A DNA stretch of 64,000 bases from Chryseobacterium indicum (GTDB taxonomy: Bacteria > Bacteroidota > Bacteroidia > Flavobacteriales > Weeksellaceae), in assembly GCF_021504595.1 (NCBI RefSeq), contig NZ_JACSGT010000001.1, positions 1,116,001 to 1,180,000 on the forward strand. Direction: 5' to 3'. Both the position numbers and the translations under genes were made by a program. The notes under the pieces are model-generated. The model had not been told where the DNA came from. It did not search any database and saw only the letters and a list, made by a program, of their open reading frames with translations. Numbering within the stretch: position 1 is the first letter of the stretch; every line of letters starts with the position of its first letter. This document shows, one piece after another, positions 36,128 to 45,428 of the stretch.

Positions 36128-36889
36128 ATGCACCACACCTACCACATCGCCATTCTCGAAGACAGCCCCAAACAGCTGGAAAAAATGGAGCTGTATCTTC
36201 AGCATATTCCCAATGTTCAGATTGTTTTAAAAAGCAGCAGTTCAGATCATTTTTTTGAGGAACTGAAAACGGTAAAGCCTGATATTTTGCTGGCGGATCT
36301 GGATCTTGGCAGCGACAGCATGACGGGAATGGAAGTGGCGCAGGAAATCGGGATTCCGGTGTTCTTTGCAAGTGCCAATACCAGAAAATACATCGGAGAT
36401 ATTGAGAATCTGAAGCGCGATTCCGGGATTTGTGTAGATCATATTACCAAACCCTTTACCGAAGAAAAATTTGTTAAAAGTTTTAAAAGGTTCTTACAGG
36501 AAGTATATTTGTTTTCTAGTCTTCAGTACGTTTATCTGGATTTTAATAAAACAAAAAGAAACAGGGTTCTGATTGATGATATCGTCTATTTAAGCGCAGA
36601 TAAGTCTTCCGGCTCCGAATCCAACAACAAGCAGATTCATTTCATTAACCGGAAAACAGAGAATCTTATTGATTTTTCCTTTTCGAAAATGGAAGATAAA
36701 GGACTGATGAAAAGTCAGTTTGTAACGATTCATAAATCTTTCAGAGTCAATAAAAGATACATTCAGTGTTATCATAAAAAAGATGAGCACGTAGAAATCA
36801 TTGTATTTGATGAAAAAAACAAGACAAAATGTCATTATCTGCCTGTGTCAGAAAATTATCAGAATGACATAAAAAAACTATTGGGCTAA
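36128..36889 (+). CDS. LytTR-type response regulator
   Basis: 253 aa. The receiver domain (HIAILEDSPKQLEKMELYL, then PDILLADLDLG with the likely phospho-acceptor Asp, and HITKPFTEEKFVKSF) is followed by a LytTR DNA-binding domain (VYLDFNKTKRNRVLIDDIVY, then FVTIHKSFRVNKRYI). No sensor kinase gene lies next to it. It starts 5 bp after mcrC but is less AT-rich and is ended by its own terminator, so a functional tie to McrBC is doubtful. Confidence 0.85.
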   Translation: MHHTYHIAILEDSPKQLEKMELYLQHIPNVQIVLKSSSSDHFFEELKTVKPDILLADLDLGSDSMTGMEVAQEIGIPVFFASANTRKYIGDIENLKRDSGICVDHITKPFTEEKFVKSFKRFLQEVYLFSSLQYVYLDFNKTKRNRVLIDDIVYLSADKSSGSESNNKQIHFINRKTENLIDFSFSKMEDKGLMKSQFVTIHKSFRVNKRYIQCYHKKDEHVEIIVFDEKNKTKCHYLPVSENYQNDIKKLLG

Positions 36890-36923
36890 CCGCTCTTATT
36901 CCTCAAAAAAAAGCTTTTGTTCC

Positions 36924-36962
36924 TGCGTTTCCGATAATGTTTTCCGGAAACGCATTTTTTTG
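36924..36962 (+). terminator. Terminator after the LytTR regulator gene
   Basis: TGCGTTTCCG (36924-36933) pairs perfectly with CGGAAACGCA (36945-36954), followed by a run of T. Confidence 0.85.
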
Positions 36963-37018
36963 TTTTCCGGATGTTTTTTTGATAGATCTATCATATAACA
37001 ACTAATTTAAAAACAATT

Positions 37019-38065
37019 ATGGAAATTAAAAGAAGTCACAGAACTTCAAAATTTGCTTCTCAGAAAAATGGCAACAGTATTCTTGAAAATTATTTGCATC
37101 AGGATCTTGATCTTATTAAAAGGAAGGTGGAAGATGATATCAGGCTTAATCTTAAAAAAGAGATAAGACAAATGCTGAGTTCTCAGTCAGGTAGAGCAAA
37201 TGCTGAAATTAAAAAGCTACAGATGTTGATCTCTCAATTACAGGAAGAAAATAATCTATTAAAGCAAAAGGCGGATCGGCTGGACACAAGAATAGATAAG
37301 ATGAAAAATTACAGAAATGTAAGCATCAGAGTTATTGATCATGATAGAGTTAAAGATTTGGGTGCGCAGCACTTCCAGTTTGAAAAACTATTGAAATATC
37401 TGCAGACTAAGCATAACATTTTTTTGGTTGGATCTGCAGGTTCCGGCAAAACTACTGCGGCAGCTAATGTTGCCAAAGCTTTGAATCTGGAATTTTACTT
37501 TACGGGAGCTATTACCAGTGAACATAAGTTAGCAGGTTTTACAGATGCTCGCGGAAGAGTGGTAAATACTGATTTCAGAAGAGCTTACAAAGATGGCGGG
37601 CTTTTCCTTTTTGATGAAATTGATGCGAGTTTTCCTCAGGCTCTGTTAGCTTTTAATGCTGCCCTGGCAAATGACTTTATGGACTTTCCGGATGGCAGGA
37701 TCTATAAAAATAAAAATTTTTACTGTGTAGCGGCTGCCAATACTTTTGGGACAGGAGCGGACCGCCAGTACATAGGAAGAAATCAGTTAGATGCAGCGAG
37801 TCTGGATCGTTTCATTACGATAAACTGGGAAATTGATGAAGATCTGGAATATGAAATGGCTAAAAATCATAGCTGGGTAAGCCATGTGCAGAAAGTAAGA
37901 AGAGCTGTACAGAAAGTAGGTGATAGGGTCGTGATAAGTCCAAGAGCTTCTATACAAGGAGCAGACCTTCTGAGAATGAATATAGCATGGGAAGAAGTAG
38001 AGCAGGCTGTTTTATGGAAAGGGATAGATAAATCCAGAATACAAATGATTAAAAACAATATCTGA
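37019..38065 (+). CDS. MoxR/CobS-like AAA+ ATPase with N-terminal coiled coil
   Basis: 348 aa. A coiled coil (about 45-95, QMLISQLQEENNLLKQKADR) precedes an AAA_5-type ATPase: Walker A VGSAGSGKTT near 138, Walker B LFLFDEID near 195, sensor-like AAANTFGTGADRQYIGRNQL. This fits CobS-like ATPases found in phages and bacteria together with a metal-binding/vWA-like partner. It lies 2 bp before the gene at 38068 and is probably a remodelling pair with it. The substrate is unknown. Confidence 0.75.
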   Translation: MEIKRSHRTSKFASQKNGNSILENYLHQDLDLIKRKVEDDIRLNLKKEIRQMLSSQSGRANAEIKKLQMLISQLQEENNLLKQKADRLDTRIDKMKNYRNVSIRVIDHDRVKDLGAQHFQFEKLLKYLQTKHNIFLVGSAGSGKTTAAANVAKALNLEFYFTGAITSEHKLAGFTDARGRVVNTDFRRAYKDGGLFLFDEIDASFPQALLAFNAALANDFMDFPDGRIYKNKNFYCVAAANTFGTGADRQYIGRNQLDAASLDRFITINWEIDEDLEYEMAKNHSWVSHVQKVRRAVQKVGDRVVISPRASIQGADLLRMNIAWEEVEQAVLWKGIDKSRIQMIKNNI

Positions 38066-38067
38066 TC

Positions 38068-38856
38068 ATGAATAAGTATTTAAGGTTTGATAACCTGCAT
38101 GACTTTTGGAGCTGTGCTTTCAGAGAAAGCACAGCATATATAAAAAGCTCAAGAAAAGCGTCTTCAGACTGGTATGGGGGAGCCGGTTGGCAGGAAGCGA
38201 AAAACTTAGCGATATGCGGATGGACAGACGTTCTGGAGGAAATAAGTAAGATCCGCGTGAACCTTTTGGAGACTATTACCGGAAAAATGGAAATACGCCT
38301 GCCGGAATATGGTATTGCCGGAGGTGTGATTGATGTCGGGGAATATCTTTGCGGATCTCCGGAATACTTTATAAAATCTGTTCCGGCAGAATATGAAAAT
38401 CAGGGAAAGATTATAAGAGTGGTCTGCTCTATTGCCTGCTCAGCTGACATTTCTCCTGAAGTAATCATAAAGAAAGGAGCTGTTATTTGTGCATTAATAG
38501 ATGCATTGGAAATGTTAGGATACCGATGTGAAGTGATTGCTAATTCTACCTGTTCTTTTTACTCCTCAAGATTTGAAGTAGATGTATGCATAAAAAAAGC
38601 TAATCAGACCCTCAATATGGCTGAAACAGTTTTTTGTCTGGCACATCCGGCGATGTTCAGACGCATGATGTTTTCTGTTAAAGAACAGGAAGGATGGTCT
38701 GACTATGCTTATGCCTATGGATATCCTGCGGAAGCTAAGGACAAAGGTAATCTGTATATCAACAAAATATTCAACCGGGAAGTTGTTAATTCAAAGGCTA
38801 TTGAATGTGTAATATCACAATTAAAAAAACTTGGTGTAACAATTAATTATAACTAA
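38068..38856 (+). CDS. DUF7192-like partner of the AAA+ ATPase
   Basis: 262 aa, no signal peptide. RFDNLHDFWSCAFRESTAYI, SSDWYGGAGWQEAKNLAICG and the vWA-like core GKIIRVVCSIACSADISPEV / GAVICALIDALEMLGYRCEV suggest the vWA-like partner that goes with CobS-type ATPases, which I know as DUF7192 (mostly phage proteins). An ATPase plus vWA-like partner is the layout of MoxR-vWA and CobS-CobT chelatase systems. Assignment is by memory and context. Confidence 0.6.
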   Translation: MNKYLRFDNLHDFWSCAFRESTAYIKSSRKASSDWYGGAGWQEAKNLAICGWTDVLEEISKIRVNLLETITGKMEIRLPEYGIAGGVIDVGEYLCGSPEYFIKSVPAEYENQGKIIRVVCSIACSADISPEVIIKKGAVICALIDALEMLGYRCEVIANSTCSFYSSRFEVDVCIKKANQTLNMAETVFCLAHPAMFRRMMFSVKEQEGWSDYAYAYGYPAEAKDKGNLYINKIFNREVVNSKAIECVISQLKKLGVTINYN

Positions 38857-38872
38857 TTAAAATTTTTAAGCA

Positions 38873-39013
38873 ATGAAAAAGAAAATCACTCCTGCACAAA
38901 ACAGTGCTAACATGAAAAATCCTAACAATGGAACAAATGGTACGAACCGCCAATATGATCAGAATCAGGGAAACAGAGGAAAACAAATGAATCCTAATCA
39001 GCAAAAGGCGTAA
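38873..39013 (+). CDS. 46-aa Asn/Gln-rich small protein
   Basis: A short frame beginning MKKKITPAQNSANMKNPNNG and ending QMNPNQQKA with no hydrophobic segment. The GTNGTN..YDQNQGNRGKQ pattern recurs in tiny hypothetical proteins of Bacteroidota as far as I recall. It follows the AAA/DUF7192 pair by 16 bp and precedes their shared terminator, so it belongs to that operon. Low complexity suggests disorder; the function is unknown. Confidence 0.65.
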   Translation: MKKKITPAQNSANMKNPNNGTNGTNRQYDQNQGNRGKQMNPNQQKA

Positions 39014-39018
39014 TAATC

Positions 39019-39044
39019 AGGTCCGGTAATCGCCGGACTTTTTA
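39019..39044. terminator. Terminator between convergent genes
   Basis: GTCCGG (39021-39026) pairs with CCGGAC (39033-39038), followed by five T residues. Confidence 0.75.
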
Positions 39045-39057
39045 AATTATTAAGGAA

Positions 39058-39420
<363 letters not shown>

Positions 39421-39471
39421 TTATGTCTTGATTTTACAAAGGTAAAAATTCCTGTTTTAAACTTTTTATTT

Positions 39472-39479
39472 TAGATTTG
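39472..39479 (+). promoter_or_regulatory. -7 box immediately before the DUF1294 start
   Basis: TAGATTTG fits TAnnTTTG and ends 3 bp before the ATG at 39483, so the transcript would have almost no leader. Confidence 0.5.
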
Positions 39480-39482
39480 CCT

Positions 39483-39740
39483 ATGTTTTATTTTTTATTG
39501 GTAATCAATTTTTTCAGTTTCATCATTTACAGAGCAGACAAGAGAAAGGCAGAAAAACACGAGCGGAGAATTTCCGAAAAAAAACTTCTGGCGGTTTCTC
39601 TTTTCGGCGGAACTCTGGGGGCTTTTCTGGCAATGGTGATCTTCAGGCATAAAATTTCGAAGACTTCATTTGTATTAAAATTCGGATGCATTGTTTTAAT
39701 TCAGGTGGTTTTCATTTACCTTTTTGAAAATTATTCATAA
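39483..39740 (+). CDS. DUF1294 family membrane protein
   Basis: 85 aa from MFYFLLVINFFSFIIYRADK. RADKRKAEKHERRISEKKLL, FGGTLGAFLAMVIFRHKISK and a C-terminal hydrophobic segment define DUF1294, with about three membrane segments. Function unknown. The TTG at 39477 lies within the promoter box, so the ATG at 39483 is the better start. Confidence 0.85.
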   Translation: MFYFLLVINFFSFIIYRADKRKAEKHERRISEKKLLAVSLFGGTLGAFLAMVIFRHKISKTSFVLKFGCIVLIQVVFIYLFENYS

Positions 39741-39876
39741 GATTTCCCGTTAAAACTGAATCTGTTATTCAAAATTTTATGTCCGGAAATATTTAATAAA
39801 TGCTTTAATAATAACAGTTTAAGCAACGCACCCCGTTTAATGCACTCATTATGAATTTGTTAATTATCAAAAGTTA

Positions 39877-39910
39877 TTGGTGAATATTTCATTAAAAATC
39901 ACTATTTTTG
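39877..39910 (+). promoter_or_regulatory. typA promoter
   Basis: TTG (39877-39879) and TATTTTTG (39903-39910) are separated by 23 bp and match the Bacteroidota -33 / -7 pattern. The ATG follows 18 bp later. Confidence 0.65.
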
Positions 39911-39928
39911 CACCCGTAAAAATCTTAT

Positions 39929-41734
39929 ATGCAAAACATTAGAAATATTGCGATTATCGCACACGTTGACCACGGTAAGACTACCTTGGTTGATAAGATC
40001 ATCCACGCAACCAATATTTTCAGAGAAAATCAGGAGAGCGGGGAGTTAATTATGGATAACAATGATCTTGAAAGAGAAAGAGGGATCACGATCTTATCCA
40101 AGAATATTTCTGTTACTTATAAAGACACGAAAATTAACGTAATTGATACACCGGGTCACGCCGATTTCGGAGGAGAGGTAGAAAGAGTACTGAAAATGGC
40201 AGACGGGGTAATTTTGTTGGTGGATGCGTTCGAAGGACCAATGCCACAGACAAGATTCGTACTTCAGAAAGCTTTGGAGTTAGGTTTAAGACCATTGGTG
40301 GTAATCAATAAAGTAGATAAGCCAAATTGCCGTCCGGATGAGGTTCACGATCAGGTATTCGATCTTTTCTTCAACCTGGATGCTACTGAAGAGCAATTGG
40401 ATTTCCCAACGTTCTACGGTTCTTCTAAACAGGGATGGTTCAACACTTCATTAGAGCAGACGGAAGATATTTTACCATTACTGGATGGTATTTTACAGTA
40501 CGTTCCTGCACCGAAAGTTACAGAAGGTACCCTTCAGATGCAGATTACTTCTCTGGATTATTCTTCTTTCTTAGGAAGAATCGCAATCGGAAAAGTAACG
40601 AGAGGGGAAATTAAAGAATCTCAGTGGATCGGTCTTGCGCAGGCAGACGGAAAAATAGCAAAAGGAAAAGTAAAAGAATTATACGTTTTCGAAGGTTTAG
40701 GAAAGAAAAAAGTAACTGAAGTTCAGGCAGGAGATATCTGTGCTGTGGTAGGTTTCGACGCTTTCCAGATCGGAGATTCTTTCGTAGATCTTGAAAATCC
40801 TGAGCCATTGGAAAGAACGGCAATTGACGAGCCTACGCTGAACATGACGTTCTCCATCAACAATTCACCTTTCTTCGGGAAAGACGGTAAATATGTAACG
40901 TCTAACCATTTAAAAGAAAGATTAACCAAAGAATTAGAGAAAAACTTAGCATTAAGAGTTCAGCAGACCGACGATGCCAATACGTTCCTGGTTTTCGGTA
41001 GAGGTATTCTTCACTTATCAGTTCTTATTGAAACCATGAGAAGAGAAGGATATGAAATGACGATCGGTCAGCCACAGGTAATCCTTAGAGAAATCGACGG
41101 AGTAAGCTGCGAACCTTACGAATCTTTGGTAGTAGACGTTCCTGAAGAGTATGCTTCAAGAGTAATCGACCTTGCTACGCAGAGAAAAGGAGACCTTCAC
41201 ATCATGGAAACCAAAGGGGAGATGCAGCACATGGAATTCGAAATTCCTTCAAGAGGTCTGATCGGATTGCGTTCCCAGATGTTAACCGCGACTGCGGGAG
41301 AAGCGATTATGGCACACCGTTTCACAGAATACAAGCCTTTCAAAGGGGCGATTCCGGGAAGAAACAACGGGGTGTTGATCAGCAAAACGCAAGGTCCGGC
41401 TACAGAATATTCAATCAACAAACTACAGGACAGAGGTAAGTTCTTCGTAGATCCGGGAGAGGAAATCTACGCAGGAATGATCATCGGTGAGCAGAACAAA
41501 CCGGGTGACCTTGTGGTAAACATCGTGGAAGCGAAGCAGTTGAACAACATGAGAGCAGCGGGTAAAGATAAAGATACAGGCGTTGCTCCGAAGATCTTAT
41601 TCTCTCTTGAAGAATGTATGGAATATATCCAGAGTGATGAAGCCATTGAGGTAACTCCGAACTTCATCCGTATGAGAAAGAAATTACTTTCTGAAGAAGA
41701 CAGAAAAAAAGTGGAAAGAGCGGCTAAAGCTTAA
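39929..41734 (+). CDS. typA: Ribosome-associated GTPase TypA/BipA
   Basis: 601 aa, the usual length. G motifs are clear: AHVDHGKTT (residues 10-18), RGITILSKN, DTPGHADFGGE and NKVDKPNCRP. EF-G-like domains III and V follow, and the BipA-specific C-terminal domain ends with PNFIRMRKKLLSEEDRKK. It acts in ribosome assembly and stress adaptation. It is a single-gene unit with its own promoter and terminator. It reads as core chromosome between accessory regions. Confidence 0.97.
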   Translation: MQNIRNIAIIAHVDHGKTTLVDKIIHATNIFRENQESGELIMDNNDLERERGITILSKNISVTYKDTKINVIDTPGHADFGGEVERVLKMADGVILLVDAFEGPMPQTRFVLQKALELGLRPLVVINKVDKPNCRPDEVHDQVFDLFFNLDATEEQLDFPTFYGSSKQGWFNTSLEQTEDILPLLDGILQYVPAPKVTEGTLQMQITSLDYSSFLGRIAIGKVTRGEIKESQWIGLAQADGKIAKGKVKELYVFEGLGKKKVTEVQAGDICAVVGFDAFQIGDSFVDLENPEPLERTAIDEPTLNMTFSINNSPFFGKDGKYVTSNHLKERLTKELEKNLALRVQQTDDANTFLVFGRGILHLSVLIETMRREGYEMTIGQPQVILREIDGVSCEPYESLVVDVPEEYASRVIDLATQRKGDLHIMETKGEMQHMEFEIPSRGLIGLRSQMLTATAGEAIMAHRFTEYKPFKGAIPGRNNGVLISKTQGPATEYSINKLQDRGKFFVDPGEEIYAGMIIGEQNKPGDLVVNIVEAKQLNNMRAAGKDKDTGVAPKILFSLEECMEYIQSDEAIEVTPNFIRMRKKLLSEEDRKKVERAAKA

Positions 41735-41752
41735 TTCAGTTTTTATAATAAT

Positions 41753-41779
41753 AAAGCTCCGATTTTTCGGGGCTTTTTT
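41753..41779 (+). terminator. typA terminator
   Basis: AAAGCTCCGA (41753-41762) pairs with TCGGGGCTTT (41767-41776; one G-T pair), followed by T residues. Confidence 0.8.
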
Positions 41780-42100
41780 AAAATTCAATCTGTCATTCTG
41801 AATGGAATTTTGCGAAGCATTATGAAATGAAGAATCTTTTTAGAAATTAATCAAAATAGGAATGGATTTTACTCGCTTTAAATATTCGGTAAAAGTTTTG
41901 GCTCTGGTCTAAATTTAATATAAAACTTGTCTAACCTTTTTTACCACAAAAGATGCAAAAGATTGTAACACTTTAGTTTTTTAAGTTTAATAATTAAATG
42001 GAAAAAGAGCACATAAGTTAAAAAAATCAAAGATTTTTTCTCTCTGCATACTTTTGAAATGCTTTGAATAAATCCAATAAAGTCTTTTATCTTTTTTGCG
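41780..42100. other. Gene-free stretch with flavobacterial repeats
   Basis: CTGTCATTCTGAATGGAATT from about 41791 is the left arm of the repeat seen intact at 44.3 and 52.7 kb. ACCACAAAAGATGCAAAAGA near 41943 is a second module. No gene is supported. Confidence 0.6.
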
Positions 42101-42297
42101 TAAAGTAAAAGAATTTGCTCCTTTAGGAGCAGAATCTGTGTAGAAATAAGAATAAATCAGTTAATCAATCCATAGGATTGATATCTTAAATACGATAAAT
42201 TTTCTAAAGATAGCGTTCCTACGGAACGCAGAACGCTTTGCGAATATGGTGTCTGCACAGATAAACTCTATAGAATTTTCTGCCATTTTACTTTAAA
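42101..42297. repeat. Four-hairpin repeat element, copy 3
   Basis: A copy of the element at 14001-14206, 28 kb away, bounded by TAAAGTAAAA/TTTTACTTTA. The first three hairpins are unchanged and the last is slightly worn. Confidence 0.75.
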
Positions 42298-42505
42298 CGA
42301 CTTTTTAAAATGAGTTTAAACATCCTATAAGTGAGGAGATCTTTTAAAGTCTACCTGAGTGAAACGCCTTCGCAAGCTTAAAAGCAGTCAATAGTCAAAA
42401 AAACTTTGCGTTAAAGCATCAGTAATTTTAAATCAAAGTTCAAATAATCCATTTTATTATCGTAATTTAAAATCAACAAAATAAATTAATGTAGTTTTGC
42501 AGACT

Positions 42506-44110
42506 ATGAGAATGAATACCCTAAAAATGATCGTTTTGTCGGGATTTTTTACATCATTTGTTGCGTGTTCCACAAAGAATAACGCAGTAAAAGCATCCAC
42601 TCCCGTAAAAAATTCCGTAAAATCCAATATACCAAAACCGCCGCTTCCCATTACCAGTACAGATTCTTCGGCAGTACCGCCGAATGACGACACCTTCCGA
42701 ACCAATCTTCCGGAAATCAAAAGAGAATTTCGCGGAGCATGGATTGCAAGTGTTGCCAATATCAACTGGCCTTCAAGAAACAATTTATCCGTCGATCAGC
42801 AGAAGGCAGAAGCCATTTCCATGCTGGATATGCTGAAAGACAACAACTTTAACGCCGTAATTTTTCAGGTAAGACCTTCCGCAGATGCTTTGTATACCAG
42901 TAATCTGGAACCGTGGTCATATTTCCTGACCGGACAGACCGGAGCTGCTCCTTATCCGAATTATGATCCTTTGCAGTTCTGGATCGAAGAATCCCACAAA
43001 AGAGGTCTGGAACTTCATGTATGGCTGAATCCGTACCGCGCCCATCATTCGAACGGAGGCTCACCCAACAGTTTATCCATGGTGAATAAACTTTCCGACA
43101 TCGTTATCCGCCTGAAAAACGGAATGTACTGGTTTGATCCTGCTGATCCGAAAACACAGGGACACGTTTCGAACGTGGTAAAAGATATCGTAACGAGATA
43201 TGATATTGATGCCGTGCATTTTGATGACTATTTTTACCCTTACGCAACCTATAATAAAGGAGCCGATTTTCCTGACAATAAAACCTGGAACGCGTACGTA
43301 AGCAGCGGAGGAACCTTAACGAGAGCCGACTGGAGAAGAGATAACGTGAATAAATTTGTTGAAAGAATCTACAAAGAAATCCACGCAGAAAAGAACTATG
43401 TGCGATTCGGGATCAGTCCGTTCGGAATCTGGAAACCCGGTTATCCGGAAGGCGTGGTGGGTTCTTCTCAGTATGATGAACTTTATGCTGATGCTAAATT
43501 ATGGTTAAATAAAGGCTGGGTAGATTATTTCTCGCCACAGTTGTACTGGCCGATAGAATCCAAAGGACAGCCGTTTGAAGGCTTATTGAACTGGTGGAAA
43601 TCTGAAAACACCATGAACCGACATCTTTGGCCGGGCTTGAATACGGTAGAAATTAAAACTTCAGACCGTCCGACAGAAATTAAAAATCAGATCGAAATAT
43701 CACGTCAGGTGTTAGGGAAAGATGCAGGGGAAATCCACTGGAGTATTGCCGGATTAACCAAAAATGCCAATATGCTTCCCACCCTGAAAAACGGTCCTTA
43801 TAAAGAAAAAGCATTGGTTCCTAAAACATCGTGGATAAAAGCCGTCCCTCTGCAGACCCCGACTTTGTTCATTAATGATAACGGAAATTCTGCCCAGGTA
43901 AGCTGGAGCGTAAAGAATATAAAAGAAGTCTTCCAATGGGTGCTTTTCACCCAGTACAATGAAATCTGGGAAACCGAAATCCTTACACTGGATCAGCTTT
44001 CCAGAGAAATTCCTAAAAATAAAGATGGAAAAGTACTGAATGCAGTTGCCATCAAAGCCATTGACAGATTAGGCAACGAAAGCGACTATATTGCCAAGAA
44101 AATAAAGTAA
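42506..44110 (+). CDS. GH10-like (DUF187/GHL10) lipoprotein
   Basis: About 534 aa. A lipoprotein signal (LSGFFTSFVACSTK, with Cys after FVA) precedes a Ser/Pro-rich linker and a GHL10 TIM-barrel: EFRGAWIASVANINWPS, FNAVIFQVRPSADALY, LELHVWLNPYRAHH, YDIDAVHFDDYFYPY, FGISPFGIWKP. These enzymes are thought to cleave peptidoglycan or other glycans at the envelope. A C-terminal beta domain follows (about 440-534). An in-frame TTG at 42497 lies inside the TAGTTTTG box (42492-42499), so the ATG at 42506 (or 42512) is the likely start. Confidence 0.85.
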   Translation: MRMNTLKMIVLSGFFTSFVACSTKNNAVKASTPVKNSVKSNIPKPPLPITSTDSSAVPPNDDTFRTNLPEIKREFRGAWIASVANINWPSRNNLSVDQQKAEAISMLDMLKDNNFNAVIFQVRPSADALYTSNLEPWSYFLTGQTGAAPYPNYDPLQFWIEESHKRGLELHVWLNPYRAHHSNGGSPNSLSMVNKLSDIVIRLKNGMYWFDPADPKTQGHVSNVVKDIVTRYDIDAVHFDDYFYPYATYNKGADFPDNKTWNAYVSSGGTLTRADWRRDNVNKFVERIYKEIHAEKNYVRFGISPFGIWKPGYPEGVVGSSQYDELYADAKLWLNKGWVDYFSPQLYWPIESKGQPFEGLLNWWKSENTMNRHLWPGLNTVEIKTSDRPTEIKNQIEISRQVLGKDAGEIHWSIAGLTKNANMLPTLKNGPYKEKALVPKTSWIKAVPLQTPTLFINDNGNSAQVSWSVKNIKEVFQWVLFTQYNEIWETEILTLDQLSREIPKNKDGKVLNAVAIKAIDRLGNESDYIAKKIK

Positions 44111-44131
44111 TTTTAATAAATACAGATAAAT

Positions 44132-44170
44132 AAACTCAGCAGTCTTAAACAGGCTGCTGAGTTTTTATTT
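44132..44170 (+). terminator. Terminator of the GHL10 gene
   Basis: AAACTCAGCAG (44132-44142) pairs perfectly with CTGCTGAGTTT (44154-44164), followed by T-rich sequence. Confidence 0.85.
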
Positions 44171-44171
44171 T

Positions 44172-44471
44172 AACCACAAAGTCACAAAAGATTTTAATGC
44201 ATTTTTAAAAGTTAACAAGTATAAGAACAAAAGAACACAACAGTTTTTAAAAATCTTTGATTTTTATGCTTTTGCGGACTTTAATTATTTTGAAACTGAA
44301 CTTTATCATTATCTTTTGCGCCTTTTGTGGTTAAATTTCCCTGTCATTCTGAATGGAATTTTGCGCAGCAATATGCAATGAAGAATCTCTAGTCTGAAAT
44401 TATTTTAGATTTTTCGACTCCACTTCGTTTCGCTCAAAATGACAGTGTTACGGTTTAAGAAGGCTTTTTTT
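44172..44471. repeat. ~300-bp composite repeat, first unit
   Basis: It starts AACCACAAAGTCACAAAAGA and contains CCTTTTGTGGTTAAATTTCC in the middle (inverse of the start). Its second half is the CTGTCATTCTGAATGG ... AAAATGACAG palindromic module. The next unit (44472 to about 45676) is the same sequence split by the IS element. Confidence 0.75.
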
Positions 44472-44529
44472 AAACACATAAGTCACAAAAGATTTTAATG
44501 CATTTTTAAAAGTTAACAAGTATAAGAAT

Positions 44530-45428
44530 AAACCTGTTTAAACTTTTTTACGGAAAGAGTATCCAGAAAATTAGCAATTTTGGATTGCAACTTAAAATAA
44601 CTAAAATCTGGAACTCATAAGCAAAGATAAACTGGAAAAATGGATAATTCCTCATTTGAGCAGAGGAAAACGGGGATTTTCAACAAGATTTGATTTAGGG
44701 AAAATCTTTCAACTCATTATTAAGCGTTTAAAAACAGGCTGCCAATGGCGCGAGCTGAGTCTTAAAGAGTACTTTACCAATCAGAGAATCAGTTGGCAAC
44801 TGATTTATTATTATTTTAATAAATGGAGTAAGGATGGTTCTTTCAGGCGAATTTGGGTTTCCCTTCTTAAAAAGAATAAAAGAGATTTAGATCTTTCCTG
44901 TGTTCAGATGGACGGGAGTCATACGCGCAGTAAAACCGGTGGCGAATCGGTAGGTTATCAGGGACGAAAATCATCAAAGACCAGTAATTGTATCTTCCTT
45001 TGTGATAATCAGGGACAAATGCTTTCAATGGGAGAGCCGGTGAGCGGAGAACATCATGACCTTTATCAGATTGAAGAAACTTTAGAGGAGATTTTTGTTC
45101 TTTTGGATGAAGCTGATATAGAGTGTAAAGGATTATTCCTGAATGCAGATTCAGGTTTTGACGGTAAAAAATGCAGAGATATTCTTGAGAAAAAAGAAAT
45201 GATTGCCAATATTAAAGAGAATCCACGGAATGGAAATACACAGCATGAAAAATATTTTGATTCCGAACTGTATAAAAGAAGATTCAAAATAGAAAAAGCA
45301 AATGCATGGCTGGATAGCTTCAAAGCGCTATTAGTAAGGTTTGAAACTTTAAATATTACATGGGTGAGTTTGCATTATCTGGCTTTTTCTATTTTGTTTC
45401 TCAGAAAAATAAAAGTTTAAACAGGTTT
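44530..45428 (+). mobile_element. IS5-type insertion sequence
   Basis: An 899-bp element with perfect 18-bp terminal inverted repeats (AAACCTGTTTAAACTTTT at 44530-44547 and its complement at 45411-45428). The flanks carry a 3-bp AAT duplication. Joining the flanks restores TAAGAATAAAAG, which is found uninterrupted in the related repeat near 54030. It carries one transposase gene. Confidence 0.88.
44608..45420 (+). CDS. IS5 family transposase
   Basis: The open frame starts after a stop at 44602-44604. Conserved residues begin at LISKDKLEKWIIPHLSRGKRGF, with no ATG; a CTG at 44608 or TTG at 44656 must serve, or the start codon was lost. DDE motif: VQMDGSHTRSKTGGESVGYQ (first Asp), LNADSGFDGKKCRDIL (second Asp), RFKIEKANAWLDSFKALLVR (Glu). 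Stop at 45418-45420, inside the right terminal repeat. It would cut and join the ends of this IS and possibly of MITE-like relatives. Confidence 0.85.
   Translation: MELISKDKLEKWIIPHLSRGKRGFSTRFDLGKIFQLIIKRLKTGCQWRELSLKEYFTNQRISWQLIYYYFNKWSKDGSFRRIWVSLLKKNKRDLDLSCVQMDGSHTRSKTGGESVGYQGRKSSKTSNCIFLCDNQGQMLSMGEPVSGEHHDLYQIEETLEEIFVLLDEADIECKGLFLNADSGFDGKKCRDILEKKEMIANIKENPRNGNTQHEKYFDSELYKRRFKIEKANAWLDSFKALLVRFETLNITWVSLHYLAFSILFLRKIKV

Noticed and set aside
36128..36889. LytTR regulator as regulator of the McrBC module
   Set aside because: It is close, but base composition differs and it has its own terminator; there is no direct evidence of a link.
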